Shown here: positions 20,640-31,533 of the stretch, one piece after another
Layout of the letters: every line of letters starts with the position of its first letter
How positions within the stretch are numbered: position 1 is the stretch's first letter
Source of the DNA: Pachyseris speciosa
Lineage: Eukaryota; Cnidaria; Anthozoa; Scleractinia; Pachyseridae
DNA: 64,000 nucleotides
Reading direction: 5' to 3'
Assembly (NCBI GenBank): GCA_016490735.1
Contig: JAEMWC010000134.1
Coordinates: 72,501 to 136,500 of the forward strand
Notes under the pieces: generated by a model
Databases searched by the model: none
The model's input: only the letters and a program-made list of their open reading frames with translations
Told to the model about the DNA's origin: nothing
Program-made: the position numbers and the translations under genes

Positions 20640-21020
20640 ATATTATGTGGTACTAAATAATGCTAATACCTTTATATCTTCACTTATTTGTGGCGCGGAA
20701 GTCACGTCGAACGTATTTCAATGGTTACTCTTAAAAACCACTTTTGAAAACTGAGAAAAATTGGCGGCCATGAGATTTCACTTTATTTAAAGAGTTAAAT
20801 GGCAAAACAGTCGAACAGATACCAGAGTTGCGATTATTCGAGTCTTATCAACAACTTTGATCGCTGCTGTATGTATTGGACGATGTCACATACTATTATA
20901 TTAGACCTCAAGTACCGTTCTAAATTATAACTGTGGGAGGTAGGGTGACATTTCAGAACACATGACTTAACCGTCTGAAATTCCAACCGCTTCTTCTGAA
21001 GTGGAAATAATCTTGAGGGC
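20640..21020 (+). repeat. Unnamed interspersed repeat, copy 1 (uninterrupted)
   Basis: Key blocks: aagtcacgtcgaac, actttatttaaagagttaaa, tggcaaaacagtcgaacaga, ttatattagacctcaagtac and ttctgaagtggaaa. These recur in the same order in copy 2 (21590-21704 plus 24994-25270) and partly in copy 3 (25900-26460). Copy 1 keeps the empty site for the TTAA element. Confidence 0.65.
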
Positions 21021-21065
21021 TTGTATTTTTTACAGGGGATCGTGCCGCGTCAATTTTTCATACTC

Positions 21066-21480
21066 GCTTAAGGCTTAATTTTAGCGCTTTAAATTATGAA
21101 ATTTTTAAGAGGAATTGTTCTGTTTCATCTGCTTGTGCTTTGTGTGATGCACCTGTCGAAGATGCCAAACATTATTTCTTGTTTTGCCCGAGTTTTGCTG
21201 CTCTGCGCGAAATACTTTTTGCCTCCGCTGCACACTTGTTGGGGGATAAATGGCTCTCTGCATCTAATAATAAAAGTTGATTGGCTTCTTAATGGAGTTC
21301 CTGGTATTAACTTTCAAATTAATCTAAACTTGTTTTATGCTGTTCAGTCTTTTATCTCCCAATCAAATCGTTTCTCGTAATTGAGTCTATTTACTTATTT
21401 ATTTAATTATTTATTTAATTATTTATTTTATTGTTTTAGTTTCTGTTTTTGTTGTTGTTGTTGTTGTTGTTGTTGTGTCC
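21066..21480 (+). mobile_element. LINE C-terminal fragment with zinc knuckle and 3' tail
   Basis: One frame from about 21066 reads SACALCDAPVEDAKHYFLFC, a C-x2-C-x7-H-x4-C knuckle followed by PSFAALREILFASAA. After a frameshift near 21280 the frame continues with DWLLNGVPGINFQINLNLF to a stop at 21380. Such knuckle-plus-tail ends follow the RT in several LINE clades. The 3' part has TTTA and TTG repeats. Confidence 0.65.
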
Positions 21481-21589
21481 TAGCTTTGACCGTGATGTAG
21501 AATAATAATGTAAACGGCATAAGCTCTCTTGATGAGCTCTATCTGCTCTTAGAGCAAATGCCGAAAAAAAATGTTGTTAAAAAAAAAAT

Positions 21590-21704
21590 TCTTGTGGACT
21601 TTGAAAAGATCAGAACTCTGCCTTGTGAAACTGATGCCATATTTCTAACACCTTTGTGGTCGTTTTATTTATGGCACTGAAGAGAATTCACTTTATTTAA
21701 AGAG
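21590..21704 (+). repeat. Unnamed repeat, copy 2, left half
   Basis: It starts with ctgccttgtgaaactgatgc and ends with actttatttaaagag at the TTAA insertion point. It lacks a segment present in copies 1 and 3 between atttatggc and gagaattc. Its right half resumes at 24994. Confidence 0.6.
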
Positions 21705-21985
21705 TTAAAGGTCAAATGAACCAAAATTTCGAAACCTTTTTTTCGTGTCATTTCAAAGTGAACAAACACTAAAAAGGACTACTTGAATACAAAATCACGT
21801 AGAAATTGTCCTATCTGAGCTTTTAAGAGAGCAAAACAACTGGGAGTACGGAAATATCCGAAGAACAAACGAAAACTTTTCTGAAATGGCCGCGCGCTTG
21901 ACATGGAAGGAATGGAAACAAGCATGTGTTGTTGTGACGTCACTATTGGCGAGTAGATGAGGAGCTCGATCAATGCTGTAAGTAT

Positions 21986-22238
21986 GGATACTTTACAAAT
22001 TAATGTGATCAAGTAAGCTGAAGCCACTCAAAAGGCACTAAGGCCACATGGTAGCGGGCATTACCCCTTAAATCTACCAAAGCAAAGATTGAGCCCAAGC
22101 ATTAGCAGTCCATGGCTGCTAATGCTTGGGCTCAATCTTTGCTTTGGTAGATTTAAGGGGTAATGCCCGCTACCATGTGGCCTTAGTGCCTTTTGAGTGG
22201 CTTCAGCTTACTTGATCACATTAATTTGTGAAGTATCC
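21986..22238. repeat. 253-bp near-perfect palindrome
   Basis: The arms 21986-22108 and 22116-22238 (123 bp each) pair with one mismatch (21994 against 22230) around a 7-base spacer tccatgg. I checked every arm position by eye. A 16-base direct repeat tcaatgctgtaagtat lies at 21970-21985 and 22275-22290. It sits inside the TTAA element near its left end. No frames of interest. Confidence 0.9.
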
Positions 22239-24379
22239 TTGTCACTCCAGCCACATCCCACAAGCTTTACGATTTCAATGCTGTAAGTATTCTTTGCGAT
22301 CTTTCGTAAAGTTCTTCGTTTTAACCTTTCGTTCTCTCTTCGAAAAAGGCTGAGGAAGTCGAACATGTGGTTTTTAACGTAGAGCCGTACTAGTATGAAC
22401 CAATTAATGGCAACGGAATCGTATGCTGGAACCTCCGATGACTCGTCCGAGTGCAAAGAATACAATGTAAACAAGGACCGAATCGGTCAAATGGATTGGT
22501 GAGCGTTTGTTTACTCAATATACTGTAAAAGGTCGCCTTAGAATGGTCAATAAATACGTTGGAATCGCCTTTGAAGCATTTGTTTTGTTCTCTGTGGTGT
22601 TTAATTGTATTTTCGATGTGTACTGTGAAGCCATATTTCCATGCACTGCTGTTGTTTTGATCCGCGTTTCTCCTTTACTAATATTCACCATACTATGAAA
22701 AGGTCGCCGTAGAATTGCAACTTCATGCTGTTCGCTTTCATTTCACGCATTTTATCTGCTTCCTGTGTTTTTTGTACATTTTCACTGTTTATTATGCAAT
22801 ACCATAATTTCCATGCAGCTGTTTTTGTGAGTCCGATTTCATTCCGATGACACTGCGTGAACAATCCCAAAGGCTAGATAACATGTACAGTCATTGTAAC
22901 AGGGGTACCCGTGTAATTGACAAAATGCCAGTAATTAAGTCTTATATGCTTTTTTAATGAAATGTTTACTTTTCTTTACAATCTTGACTTGAGCTTAAAA
23001 TGCGGGTGCATTTGTGGAAACTGTGTGCCCACTAAGAATTTTATGAACCAAATGAGGATAAAGTTTGTGAAAATTTTGTCACCCAAGGTTTCAGAGTATG
23101 TTTTTCCTCTTTTCTGTCAGTACATACAGATATGTTGCCAAAAGGCATTCAGTATACCTATTGGATACATGAGAAGCTGTCATCGTGTTTGGTAAAAACA
23201 AATAGAGAGAGGTTTCCACATGAAAATACCGTAGTTTTTCGGTTATAACGCGCACTCTGCTATAAAACGCACCCCCAACTCAGCAACATTTGGTAAAAAG
23301 ACGCACCATAAACTGAAAGTAACTTTAGAAGGAAATACACGTGGAGCGAGAACGAAGTTGTAGTAAACAAGAACAAAAATCCGTGCATAAATATACAGCC
23401 CAAAAAGTAGAGGGAACACATTTTATCAAGTTTATTTAATTGTGACCTACGAAATAACCAAATGTTTGTAAACAAAGCAAGAACGTTGCATCCTGATTCG
23501 ATTCAAGCGAAATTGTCACATGCGCGAGCGAATAAAACTAAAGCTGATTCACTTGATTATTCTCAATAGCGTAAATTGTCAAACACTAGCGACGGGAACG
23601 CTCGAGGTAACTGACCACAAATGTCCGTGCACAAAAATGGATGGATGGACGAAGGTTTGTTTAATTTCTTTAGAAAAACAGTTTACATATCTCGCAATGG
23701 AAGTGTTTGCGATGTTAGCACTATAACTCAAGTATCACATTACAGAGCACCTGCTTTTAAGCACGCTCGATATGCAAAAACGGCTTTGTTTTGAAATATT
23801 CGCGATGTTCTTTTATCTCGCATTACCAGTTTTGAACAAGTTGAATTGAAGTTCTGCTTGCCGATATATCGTAAACTAAGGCGACAAAATTAATTTTCAA
23901 TTTGGAGCAATTGCCTAGCTTTCGGCTTATAAATCTGAGACAACTTGTTCCTGTGAGGTAAAACTCCCATCTAGGTTAGCATAGGAAGAGGACACACAGT
24001 TACTCCGCTTTCTAGGATATTATTATCCAACCACTAAGATCATCCTCCTCGAATGTAAACAAGCGCTTACTTTGCCGAAACTGATGCTAAGTAAAAGGCT
24101 CTGGCCAAATATATTTACGGCTACTGTACATACGTAAATTCGATTTGTACGCCACTGATAAGGATGTCAATGGTTTGCACGGACGTCTCAGCTCTTTACA
24201 TCCCAGCAAACTTTTAATACAAGATCGAATTACGAGAGAGAGCAAAAGGATCACTCTGCATTCAGCTATTTCAAACAAGATGGAAAATGTCTACTTCTAA
24301 CTTTCTGCGTTTTGCAAACGCTGAACGAATAGATTAGGAATTGCGCTTGAAGTCGTCCCTTTATTCGGCGGGCTAGAAT

Positions 24380-24700
24380 TGTTGTCGGTGTTGCTTCTTT
24401 TCTGGCCAATTTTTGTTTCGGATTCCACGTTTTTATTCTTGAAAAAAGTTGGCACGGCATCGTCTTTCAAGTCAGTCCTCATGGCTTTAAAGCTGGAACG
24501 AACGAACTCCTTGCCACGAGATTTTGTTTGAAGCTGTGTTGTGTGAGATGTAAAATGGTCTGCACAAGCGATTCCCTCTTCAGTCTTATGAGCCATTCCT
24601 TCCGTAGATTTGGGTCATGAGGAAACTTGAAAATACTTACTTTACACTCGTATTGTTGCTGCAGTTTATTGCAGCACAAAACACAATGCTTTCCGCTAAG
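24380..24700 (-). pseudogene. Decayed THAP-type zinc finger
   Basis: Read right to left: CAAINCSNN (first C-x-C-like part), then after a frameshift SIFKFPHDPNLRKEWLIRLK, then after another shift IACADHF (the second C..H pair) and finally KDDAVPTFF. The order C-x4-C, FP, P-x4-W, C-x2-H-F and AVPTFF is the THAP (C2CH) signature, a DNA-binding module found in P-element, Kolobok and some Harbinger proteins. Two frameshifts and missing residues between W and C mean it is broken. It lies 300-600 bases inside the right end of the TTAA element, as an N-terminal transposase domain would. Confidence 0.65.
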
Positions 24701-24993
24701 AAAACGACACTAATTTCAAGACTCACTTGTAGTTTTTAATGTTCCCGCAATTTTTCAGCTCGCCAACAGTGACGTCACAACTGTTAATTCCGACAAATTC
24801 CCGACAATTGACCCGACCACTCTACGAATACGAAAGCCAAAACGAAGCACTTTTCAGCCTCCAATATCTCTGGGATACAATACCCGATCACTCTGAAACT
24901 CCAGAATATGTTTATTTCTTACTTAAGCTACAAAATTCAATAAAAATTGACTTCAGAAAAAAACTTTGAAATTTCGGTTCATTTGACCTTTAA

Positions 24994-25270
24994 ATAGCAA
25001 AACAGTCGGACAGATAGCAAAGTTGAGATCATTCGAGTTTACTTTGGTCACTGTTGCCGCGCTGTTGTATTATATTAGACGTCAAGTATCGTTCTAAATT
25101 ATAGCTGTAGGGGGTAGAGTGACACTTCAGAACACTTAACCGTCTGAGATCCCAACTTCTTCTGAAGTGGAAAAAATCTTGAGGACAGGAAAAGGTTCTT
25201 ATGCTCTCTCAGCATGAGGAACAGGTTTCAAAGGGACAAGGTCTGATAACTGATATCTAGTTAATTATGC
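24994..25270 (+). repeat. Unnamed repeat, copy 2, right half
   Basis: It continues copy 2 after the TTAA element (agcaaaacagtcggacagat onwards) through attatattagacgtcaagta and ttctgaagtgga to ctctctcagcatgagg. This last block is also in copy 3 near 26375. Confidence 0.6.
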
Positions 25271-25335
25271 CTGGACGAGAGTGATGGAAGATGTTTCTTC
25301 TACGTAATTGGAGACCACCTCCAGCATTTCTTCAA

Positions 25336-25524
25336 TAGACTGCATGCGAGTGGTCTCTAATTTCGGCGATGGATTGTGGCGGGGGGAGTGCTCCAACTGG
25401 CGAGGAGGCGCGACGCGAGAGGGGCGCCGATCTCCTCTCGTCGCGTCTCCTCGCAATTTCGCGCGCGTGTGTATTTCTTCCGATTCACAATCCATCGTCG
25501 AAATTAGATACTACTCGCAGTCTA
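25336..25524. mobile_element. Foldback/MITE of 189 bp
   Basis: The ends are TAGACTGCATGCGAGTGGTC and the inverse of AGACTGCGAGTAGTATCT. The inner arms tctaatttcggcgatggatt and its inverse pair, and the GC-rich centre repeats cgag and gcgac motifs in inverse order. Noncoding, although frames are open on both strands through the GC-rich core. Confidence 0.65.
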
Positions 25525-25780
25525 ATATTTCAATTACCACGACATTTGCGTGAATCTGTTTTTCGTCACCGTTCAACAGCTTGTACAGAGTTGCAGGCGA
25601 AGGGATAACTTGTATTTGAAACATACTGGATCTTTGTCCAAATTTTTCCATGCCCAGAAACTGTTGAGCATCAGTTTGGCCAGTGACCTTAGACCGGGGC
25701 TCTTTCGTATCTTGTTTGGATCCAGTATCGGTCGACAACTTGTCGGTCCATAATCCTTCAGGTATTGTTCTCTTTTGACA

Positions 25781-25898
25781 GGATTGTCGCCAAATTCAGG
25801 AGGCCAGCCTCATGCCTCTTCCTTGATCTTTAAAAATAAGGATTGTCGCCAAATTCAGGAGGCCAGCCTCATGCCTCTTCCTTGATCTTTAAAAATGA
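25781..25898 (+). repeat. Tandem duplication, 2 x 59 bp
   Basis: The unit beginning ggattgtcgccaaattcagg and ending ctttaaaaat occurs at 25781-25839 and 25840-25898 with no difference I can see except at the end. Recent duplication or assembly artefact. Confidence 0.85.
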
Positions 25899-25899
25899 A

Positions 25900-26460
25900 T
25901 TGTTGACATACTATTTATAAAGGTCGGAATCCTGCCTTGTGCAATACCATATTGCTAACACCTTTATGGCCGTTTATTTATGGCCCTCAAGTCACGTCGA
26001 ACATAGTTCAACGGTTATTAATACTTTAAAATAAAAATATTCCATGAAAACTGAGAATAATAGGCGGCCACGAGAATTCCCTTTGTGTAGAGAGTTAATG
26101 GGCCTAACAGTCGAACACAGCAGAGTTGACATATTAAAAAAATCCTAAGGTGTCCTTTTCAATTTTTTTGCTGTAGGAGGTAGGGTGCGTCTGAAGAAGA
26201 AAAAATCTAGCCTGCGTGCAGACGTCTCCTGTTTCCTTTGTTGCACGGGTACACAAAGGAAATAGCAGACGTTTCCTATTTCCTTTTCCGCGTGTAACAT
26301 AGGAAATAGGAGACGTCTGAACGCAGGCTACACGCAGGCTGGGAAAAATTCTTTAGGAGGGGAAAAGGTTTTCACGCTCTCTCAGCATGAGGAAAAGGTT
26401 TCATAGAGACAAAGTCTGATAACTGATATCTAATTAATTATGCCTGGACGAGAGTGATGG
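25900..26460 (+). repeat. Unnamed repeat, copy 3, interrupted by a TAGCC MITE
   Basis: It shares aagtcacgtcgaac, gaaaactgagaa, ggcggcca, ctctctcagcatgaggaa and tgcctggacgagagtgatgg with copies 1 and 2. A MITE lies at 26208-26330 inside it. Confidence 0.6.
26208..26330. mobile_element. TAGCCTGCG-type MITE
   Basis: The left end is TAGCCTGCGTGCAGACGTCT and the right end is AGACGTCTGAACGCAGGCTA, with GTTTCCTTTG and TAGGAAATAGG type inverted inner arms. The ends resemble those at 3354-3698 and 6880-6986 (TAGCCT, then CAGACG), so these may be one superfamily. The target duplication is not clear here. Confidence 0.65.
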
Positions 26461-27965
26461 AAGAATCCGAATTTTTGTTTGTAGATACGTGTGTTTTCTT
26501 TACCTACGAGATAACCCCTTGCCTCTTATTTTTTGGACAGTTATGGAATCGTGCTTCCTTGTCTTATACAAAACAATTTTATTGGCTTAAACACAGCTAT
26601 AATCAGCTTGGTAAAATTGGTCGTGAAGTTTCAGCTCAAGTCTGAATTTTGATTCAAGACCTTCGTCAGACAACTGCAGCTCACCGGCCATGAGAACGGC
26701 GCATGGATGCTGTGGACTGGGCGCTTATACATTATCCTGTCACATGCTATACACATACAAGTGGAATACTGTATATAAACAGACTACGACATCATCAGCT
26801 GAACAGGAATAAGTACAGTAATGCAAACAGTACACTCTTAACGTCACAATGGCAAAATAATTCATTTGTTTTTGCGTTGTTTTAATTGCTTTAGTGAGCT
26901 TCTTGGGCTGATGTAAAGAGATTGGGTGCAATTTGAACAAGTTACCGCTTTTGCTCCTGTTCTCCGTTAAGAATCAATAGCAGCCTGGAAAGAGATCAAG
27001 AAAACGCCCCTCCGGGAGACGTTCCTTATAAGCAGTGGAATCAGGCCAAAGATTCCTTCAGTATAATTTGTAAAGTCCTGCTGTTTTCTTTCTCGGGTTT
27101 TAATTTCAAGGGTTGCAGATGCATTTTGAATTCCAGGTTTCCGAAACTGTTGACGCAACTTGCTTTCTTTCGTCTTCTCTCCGTTGTGGTCTTTCGTACA
27201 ATGCAATCAATGACCAGAAGGGGAAGAGATAAAACTGTAGCATCCTAAGTCGAAAGCCATTAAATACTTCATACTCCGGCGGCCGAATATTGCCTCTATG
27301 TTTCTAATGTTTGGCCTTGGGATAAAAATTTCTCAGGAATCCCGTTATACCTAATACGTTTTCAGAGAGACTAAGCCATCTAACAAAGTTATTTGGCATA
27401 CAGGGTAGAAAATACTGTAACTCTAATCGGCTACTGAACGATAGTTTGGATCAGTGTTCCATTTTTTCACAGTACCTCTGCAACTCAATTGAGTGCACCT
27501 CTTTTGTCTCAAAGTGTTCTTGTACCCATTTGCTGTTTGGTCTCAGTTCAATTTGTCGGCAATTCCCCTAAGTTCTTTTGTTGTGTCATATTTCCTTTGG
27601 CTGCCATAGTTTTACTTTGGCGTGGACTTCAATAAACTCTTTTTGTCATCTCTGATGCTTTTCGTGGCAGACTTTCGAGTTCCTTGTATTTTGTTTCCGA
27701 GCTGTAGATGCAGCTGCTATTCATGCAGAATAGCCCACTCTCCTTTCCTGTACTTTCCCTGGGACTCATGAGGAGTCCACTTATAAGACACTTAATCTGC
27801 TTCAATTTCCTCCTTCCTAGAACTTCCTCACAGGTATTGTGGTACATCTGGTTTCTCTGATCGGCGCTGGGTTCGCAGATCATAGATACGTGTTTTCATT
27901 CTCCAGAAGGTCTAGCAGTAACTTAATATAAGAAGGAAATATGGTTAACACTGTGTAGCGACGTT
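26460..27965. other. Stretch without recognised gene
   Basis: Short frames up to 84 residues occur on both strands (for example minus 27883-27629, Cys-containing) with no domain I recognise. No repeat structure evident. Confidence 0.35.
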
Positions 27966-27968
27966 TTA

Positions 27969-28147
27969 GATCCTGTGCAAAAATGGCTGGCTTTAAATTA
28001 TTCTATTGTTCGTATTCAAAATAGCCTCACTAACCTCGCTCAGGATAACAAATTATTTAGAATTTTGATCTCAAAAACGAGGTTAGTGGGGCTATTTTGA
28101 ATAGGAACAAAAGAATAAATTATAGGCAGCCATTTTTGCATAGGGTC
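27969..28147. mobile_element. MITE related to 10823-11001
   Basis: The left end is GATCCTGTGCAAAAATGGCT and the right end is GCAGCCATTTTTGCATAGGGTC. Inside, atagcctcactaacctcg pairs with cgaggttagtggggctat. Its length (179 bp) and motif order equal the element in the LINE at 10823. The flanks tta and taat do not show an unambiguous duplication. Confidence 0.65.
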
Positions 28148-28149
28148 TA

Positions 28150-30080
28150 ATGATTAGAAGCAAAACTCAGACATTTCTGGGCAACTATCCCTTCATCAGT
28201 GCAATAAGCCCTGTTGTATTGAGATAGACAGAGCCTCTCCAAAATCTCTTTGTCCTTCAAGGAGTAAACATTGTAACACTCTCCTGTGTTCCGAGGTGCC
28301 CATCCCCTCCTCATCTTTAGCATTGCCTTTTGCTTACGTAAGATGATGATTGGAGCCGGCTGCATGAGCTCCCTTGGCATGCATCCTGCCGTGACCGTCT
28401 TTTAGTCTAACCAGTACTAACGTGGTTTGTCTGATTTACCGCCCACAGGCGACCTACGGGTTAGAGATATCATATAGAAACAGAAGCGGAGAAATGATCT
28501 CTGACCTCCTGGTCTTTGCATCTGTGGTGCATAACTCTGAACAAAGGTCATCGTTTTTGGCCTTAGTCTGGTTCTTCACCGGGAGGGAAGCTGTACGATC
28601 CTTGGACCTGCAGCTTCCCCAGCAGTTGAGGAGATTTTGCTACGCTTCCTTTGAGGGCATAATGCCTACACTTTCAACGTGTGGGACGTTTTAAGGACCA
28701 TGTCAGAGGCCATCTGTTTCATCTGCCACTTACCATGTCATATTAGTGCAAGTTCCGATCTTCGGTGACAGAAAGGACCTCCACCGTTGCAGGTTCCTTG
28801 CATCTTTCATTGCATTATATCCTACGTTGAAACCTAGTTTGATTGACGAAATGATGATCAAGTGATGCCGAAAAAGGCCGAGAGATTTTTGGAGTGGTGT
28901 CAGTTGCGGGCCTCAGCCCAACCCACCCAACGTGGAGAAACGTGCTTTTTCTAGAAGGCCAATTGAACCTGCTAGAGCACAGCTAAAGGAGTTACAAGGT
29001 ACACATGCTTCCCCGTCTCATCAAGACACGGAATCAGGGAAAGCTAAATAAAATACTGCAACAAAAATAGAAAAAGTGCGTAAACTATACCTTGCTTCAG
29101 TGGTCGATCCTTGACATTTGGCACGTATTTCCAAATTTATCAAATGCCAAATAAAAATTTAACATTTTTCAAACCAGTTCCCCTGTGTGCTATGAATATA
29201 GATATGAGTCTCACTCTAACAGATGATGCTGGGAGCAATAGGTTGCATTGGCCTGTATTGTGTCCGTCCCTTCTTGTGCAAGACTCTTTTCAGAGTAGCC
29301 AGCTTTCACGATTCCCAGCCGCCCACCAAGCATTTTCGACCGATCTGCCTAAGAAGTGAAGATGCTTTCTGAATTAATCAAACGCCAAGTTCAAATGCCG
29401 AATTCAATTTTCGTACCCAGAGTTGTCTTCCCGTTGACGGTATTCTGCTTCTTGACAGTTTAACTACTCCTTCGTGCGGCCTGCAAACAAAGCCGCCCGC
29501 AGAAAGTTATGCAATTTTTAGTGCGATTACTTGCTTCTTGTTTTGTTTTCCGAGACTGTATGGTATGTATGAAGTATGCTAAAAACGTAAAGAAAACTCG
29601 CTTGCCTTAAGCGGTCACCTTCGGGGAAATGAGTGGTCGCTTAATGAGGGCTGGCAGCTTAATAGAGGTGAAAAACAATTCAAGAACCCTTGATTGCTGG
29701 CCACCTAATGGGGGGTGGCCGTTTTTAAAACTGGTGTAAAGCAAGCAAAGGAAAATAACAAAAATTATTACAGTAACTTACGGCTCTGCCAGTAGACGCT
29801 AGTGAAAGCCAATCTTAGTAGGGTTGCCTCTCTCTCCTCCGCAGAGGCTCAAAGGGACTTTCCGTATTGAGAGAATCCGCTGAAAAGTGAGTGCAGGCGT
29901 AAAATAAGTTGGTAGCGGCGAGGAGCCCGCTCGATCGATCTCTCGTTTCCTGCGCCTGCACTCACCTTGCACAGCGGACACATCTAAGGCCGATCACTTA
30001 CCGAACCTCTGCGGGGGAGAGAGGGGTTGCCTGGTATCCCTAGCGAGCGAGCGAGCCTTCGCGCAATCGGGTTGTCACGT
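28150..30080. other. Stretch with no recognised gene; one weak terminal-exon candidate
   Basis: At about 28909-29051 a plus frame reads NPPNVEKRAFSRRPIEPARA, then QLKELQGTHASP, ending in a TAA followed by AATAAA. It is preceded by a CAG, so it could be a terminal exon, but no homology is recognised and no upstream exon joins it. Frames at 28422-28694 and 29111-29359 are unassigned. At 29600-29730 there is a degenerate TTAAGCGGTCACC-type pogo repeat remnant. Confidence 0.25.
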
Positions 30081-30085
30081 GCGGT

Positions 30086-30220
30086 TAAGCGAATGATACA
30101 CGGTTCAACATTTGTTGAGCAACAAATGTTGAACATTGTTGCGCCAACTTGTTGAACGCAATAGAGCCAAGCTCTATTTTCGTTGCTCAACAAAATGTTG
30201 AACCGTGTATCATTCGCTTT
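30086..30220. mobile_element. 135-bp MITE
   Basis: The left end is TAAGCGAATGATACACGGTT and the right end is AACCGTGTATCATTCGCTTT. Inner CAACA/TGTTG motifs pair in tandem (TTCAACATTTGTTGAGCAAC). Noncoding. Confidence 0.7.
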
Positions 30221-30439
30221 ACGTTCATCCAAGCCAACTCCAAAGTCCCTTGAATCCAACCACGCAGAATATTGTTGATTATTATCGGACTATTATCAGA
30301 GTGGAGAAAAAACTATGGATTGCACCATACTTAATATGTTCTATTTGTAGTAAGGTATTTCTGGAGTGAGTTGAAAGTGCACTTTTAAAATGTAAATATC
30401 CGACGGAAGGAAGCGCCGCCCCCGTTACTCAGGCACCGC

Positions 30440-30760
30440 GCAGGAGGAGGGGGGGGGGGGGGGGGGGGGGGAGGGCAAGCCCCCTCACTTTTCAACAGTA
30501 CAATGTCTCGAGGGTAATCGTATGTTGAGTTGAGCTTTGTGGATACGTTACTAATTGCCAGTTATGATTAGTTAAGCGAAAAGGTAATTAAATTCTTGTT
30601 TTAAGGAGGGGGGGGTGGGGGGGGGGAGGGCAAGCCCCTCACTTTTCAACAGTACAATGTCTCGAGGGTAATCGTATGTTGAGTTGAGCTTTGTGGATAC
30701 GTTACTAATTGCCAGTTATGATTAGTTAAGCGAAAAGGTAATTAAATTCTTGTTTTAAAA
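30440..30760. repeat. Poly-G tract and tandem duplication of about 155 bp
   Basis: The unit starting gagggcaagcccc, then cacttttcaacagtacaatg, and ending ttaaattcttgttttaa occurs at 30471-30604 and again at about 30626-30758. Each is preceded by a G-rich run (about 30 G at 30448, interrupted run at 30607). The copies differ by about one base in the C run. Very recent duplication or an assembly problem around homopolymers. Confidence 0.85.
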
Positions 30761-31533
30761 CCTCGCTTTTTGTTGCTGAAAGTATAAGTTTCACTACACC
30801 ATGTTAGTTTTTAATGCATTTCTAGCAATTTCAAAGGACTTTAATTTAAAAATTTTCCAGGGGAGCATGCCCCCGAATCCTGCTAGTTGACTCACGCTAA
30901 AGCGTTCGAAGTGAGCCCCCCCCCTCCCCGCCCCCACTTGCAAACCTGTTACTGCTCCTGCTTTACCGGTTTTTCGCTGGAGTAATATAAATAACACCGT
31001 GAGAAGAACAAATGGTTATAAATTATGATTAAAAAAAATTCATGACAGACAAAAGGAGTACTTAAGGTGTTTATTCAGGCAAGGAATGAATGGTTCCAGA
31101 AGACTGTGCCTTATAGTTTAGAGAATAATCCTTTGTATAACTGTCTCAAAAGACCGAGACACATTTCCGCAGAAGCGAATACTTTCTGAAAACGATTTCA
31201 TCCCTTATAAAGATTAATGCAAAGCCAGCGACATTTTTAAGCAGTTCCTATTCTGACATAACATGATTGGTATATTTTTTAAGGCGCATCCAATATGAAT
31301 ATCTGCCTGACCGATCTTCCGACTCTAGACAGTTATAAGCAGGAGCCCATCACTAAGTGATGGCTCTTTTTATAAGCAAAACACATCGTATCCATTGGTC
31401 ACGCGATAATTCGATCGTTCTCGAACTGCTCAGTAACCGATTTGCCCAATTTGGAATCCGGAAATCATTTCCTTTTTTCAAAGATATCGTGCACTTCCTT
31501 TTACTGTTCAAGTCTATGCAGAAATTTAGAAAC

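Larger units (their letters stand above)
21709..24989 (-). mobile_element. 3.3-kb TTAA-flanked TIR element with decayed THAP domain (Kolobok-like?)
   Basis: TTAA lies at 21705-21708 and 24990-24993. The left end is AGGTCAAATGAACCAAAATT and the right end is the inverse of AGGTCAAATGAACCGAAATT. The interrupted host repeat is intact in copy 1, so the boundaries are confirmed by an empty site. Near the right end a minus-strand THAP-like domain is encoded (24380-24700). The remaining 3 kb has only short frames and no transposase catalytic core that I can recognise. TTAA with AGG termini and a THAP domain points to the Kolobok superfamily; piggyBac is the alternative. Confidence 0.7.

Noticed and set aside
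22208..22474. 88-residue minus frame as a transposase part
   Set aside because: It has an Arg/Lys-rich segment but no catalytic or known DNA-binding motif that I can recognise, and it overlaps the palindrome arm.
23230..23700. Pogo-like left end (accgtagtttttcggttataac) inside the TTAA element
   Set aside because: The matching right terminal repeat was not found, so an element could not be delimited.
25369..25608. Overlapping frames of about 80 residues on both strands
   Set aside because: They run through the GC-rich core of a foldback element, where stop codons are rare by composition.
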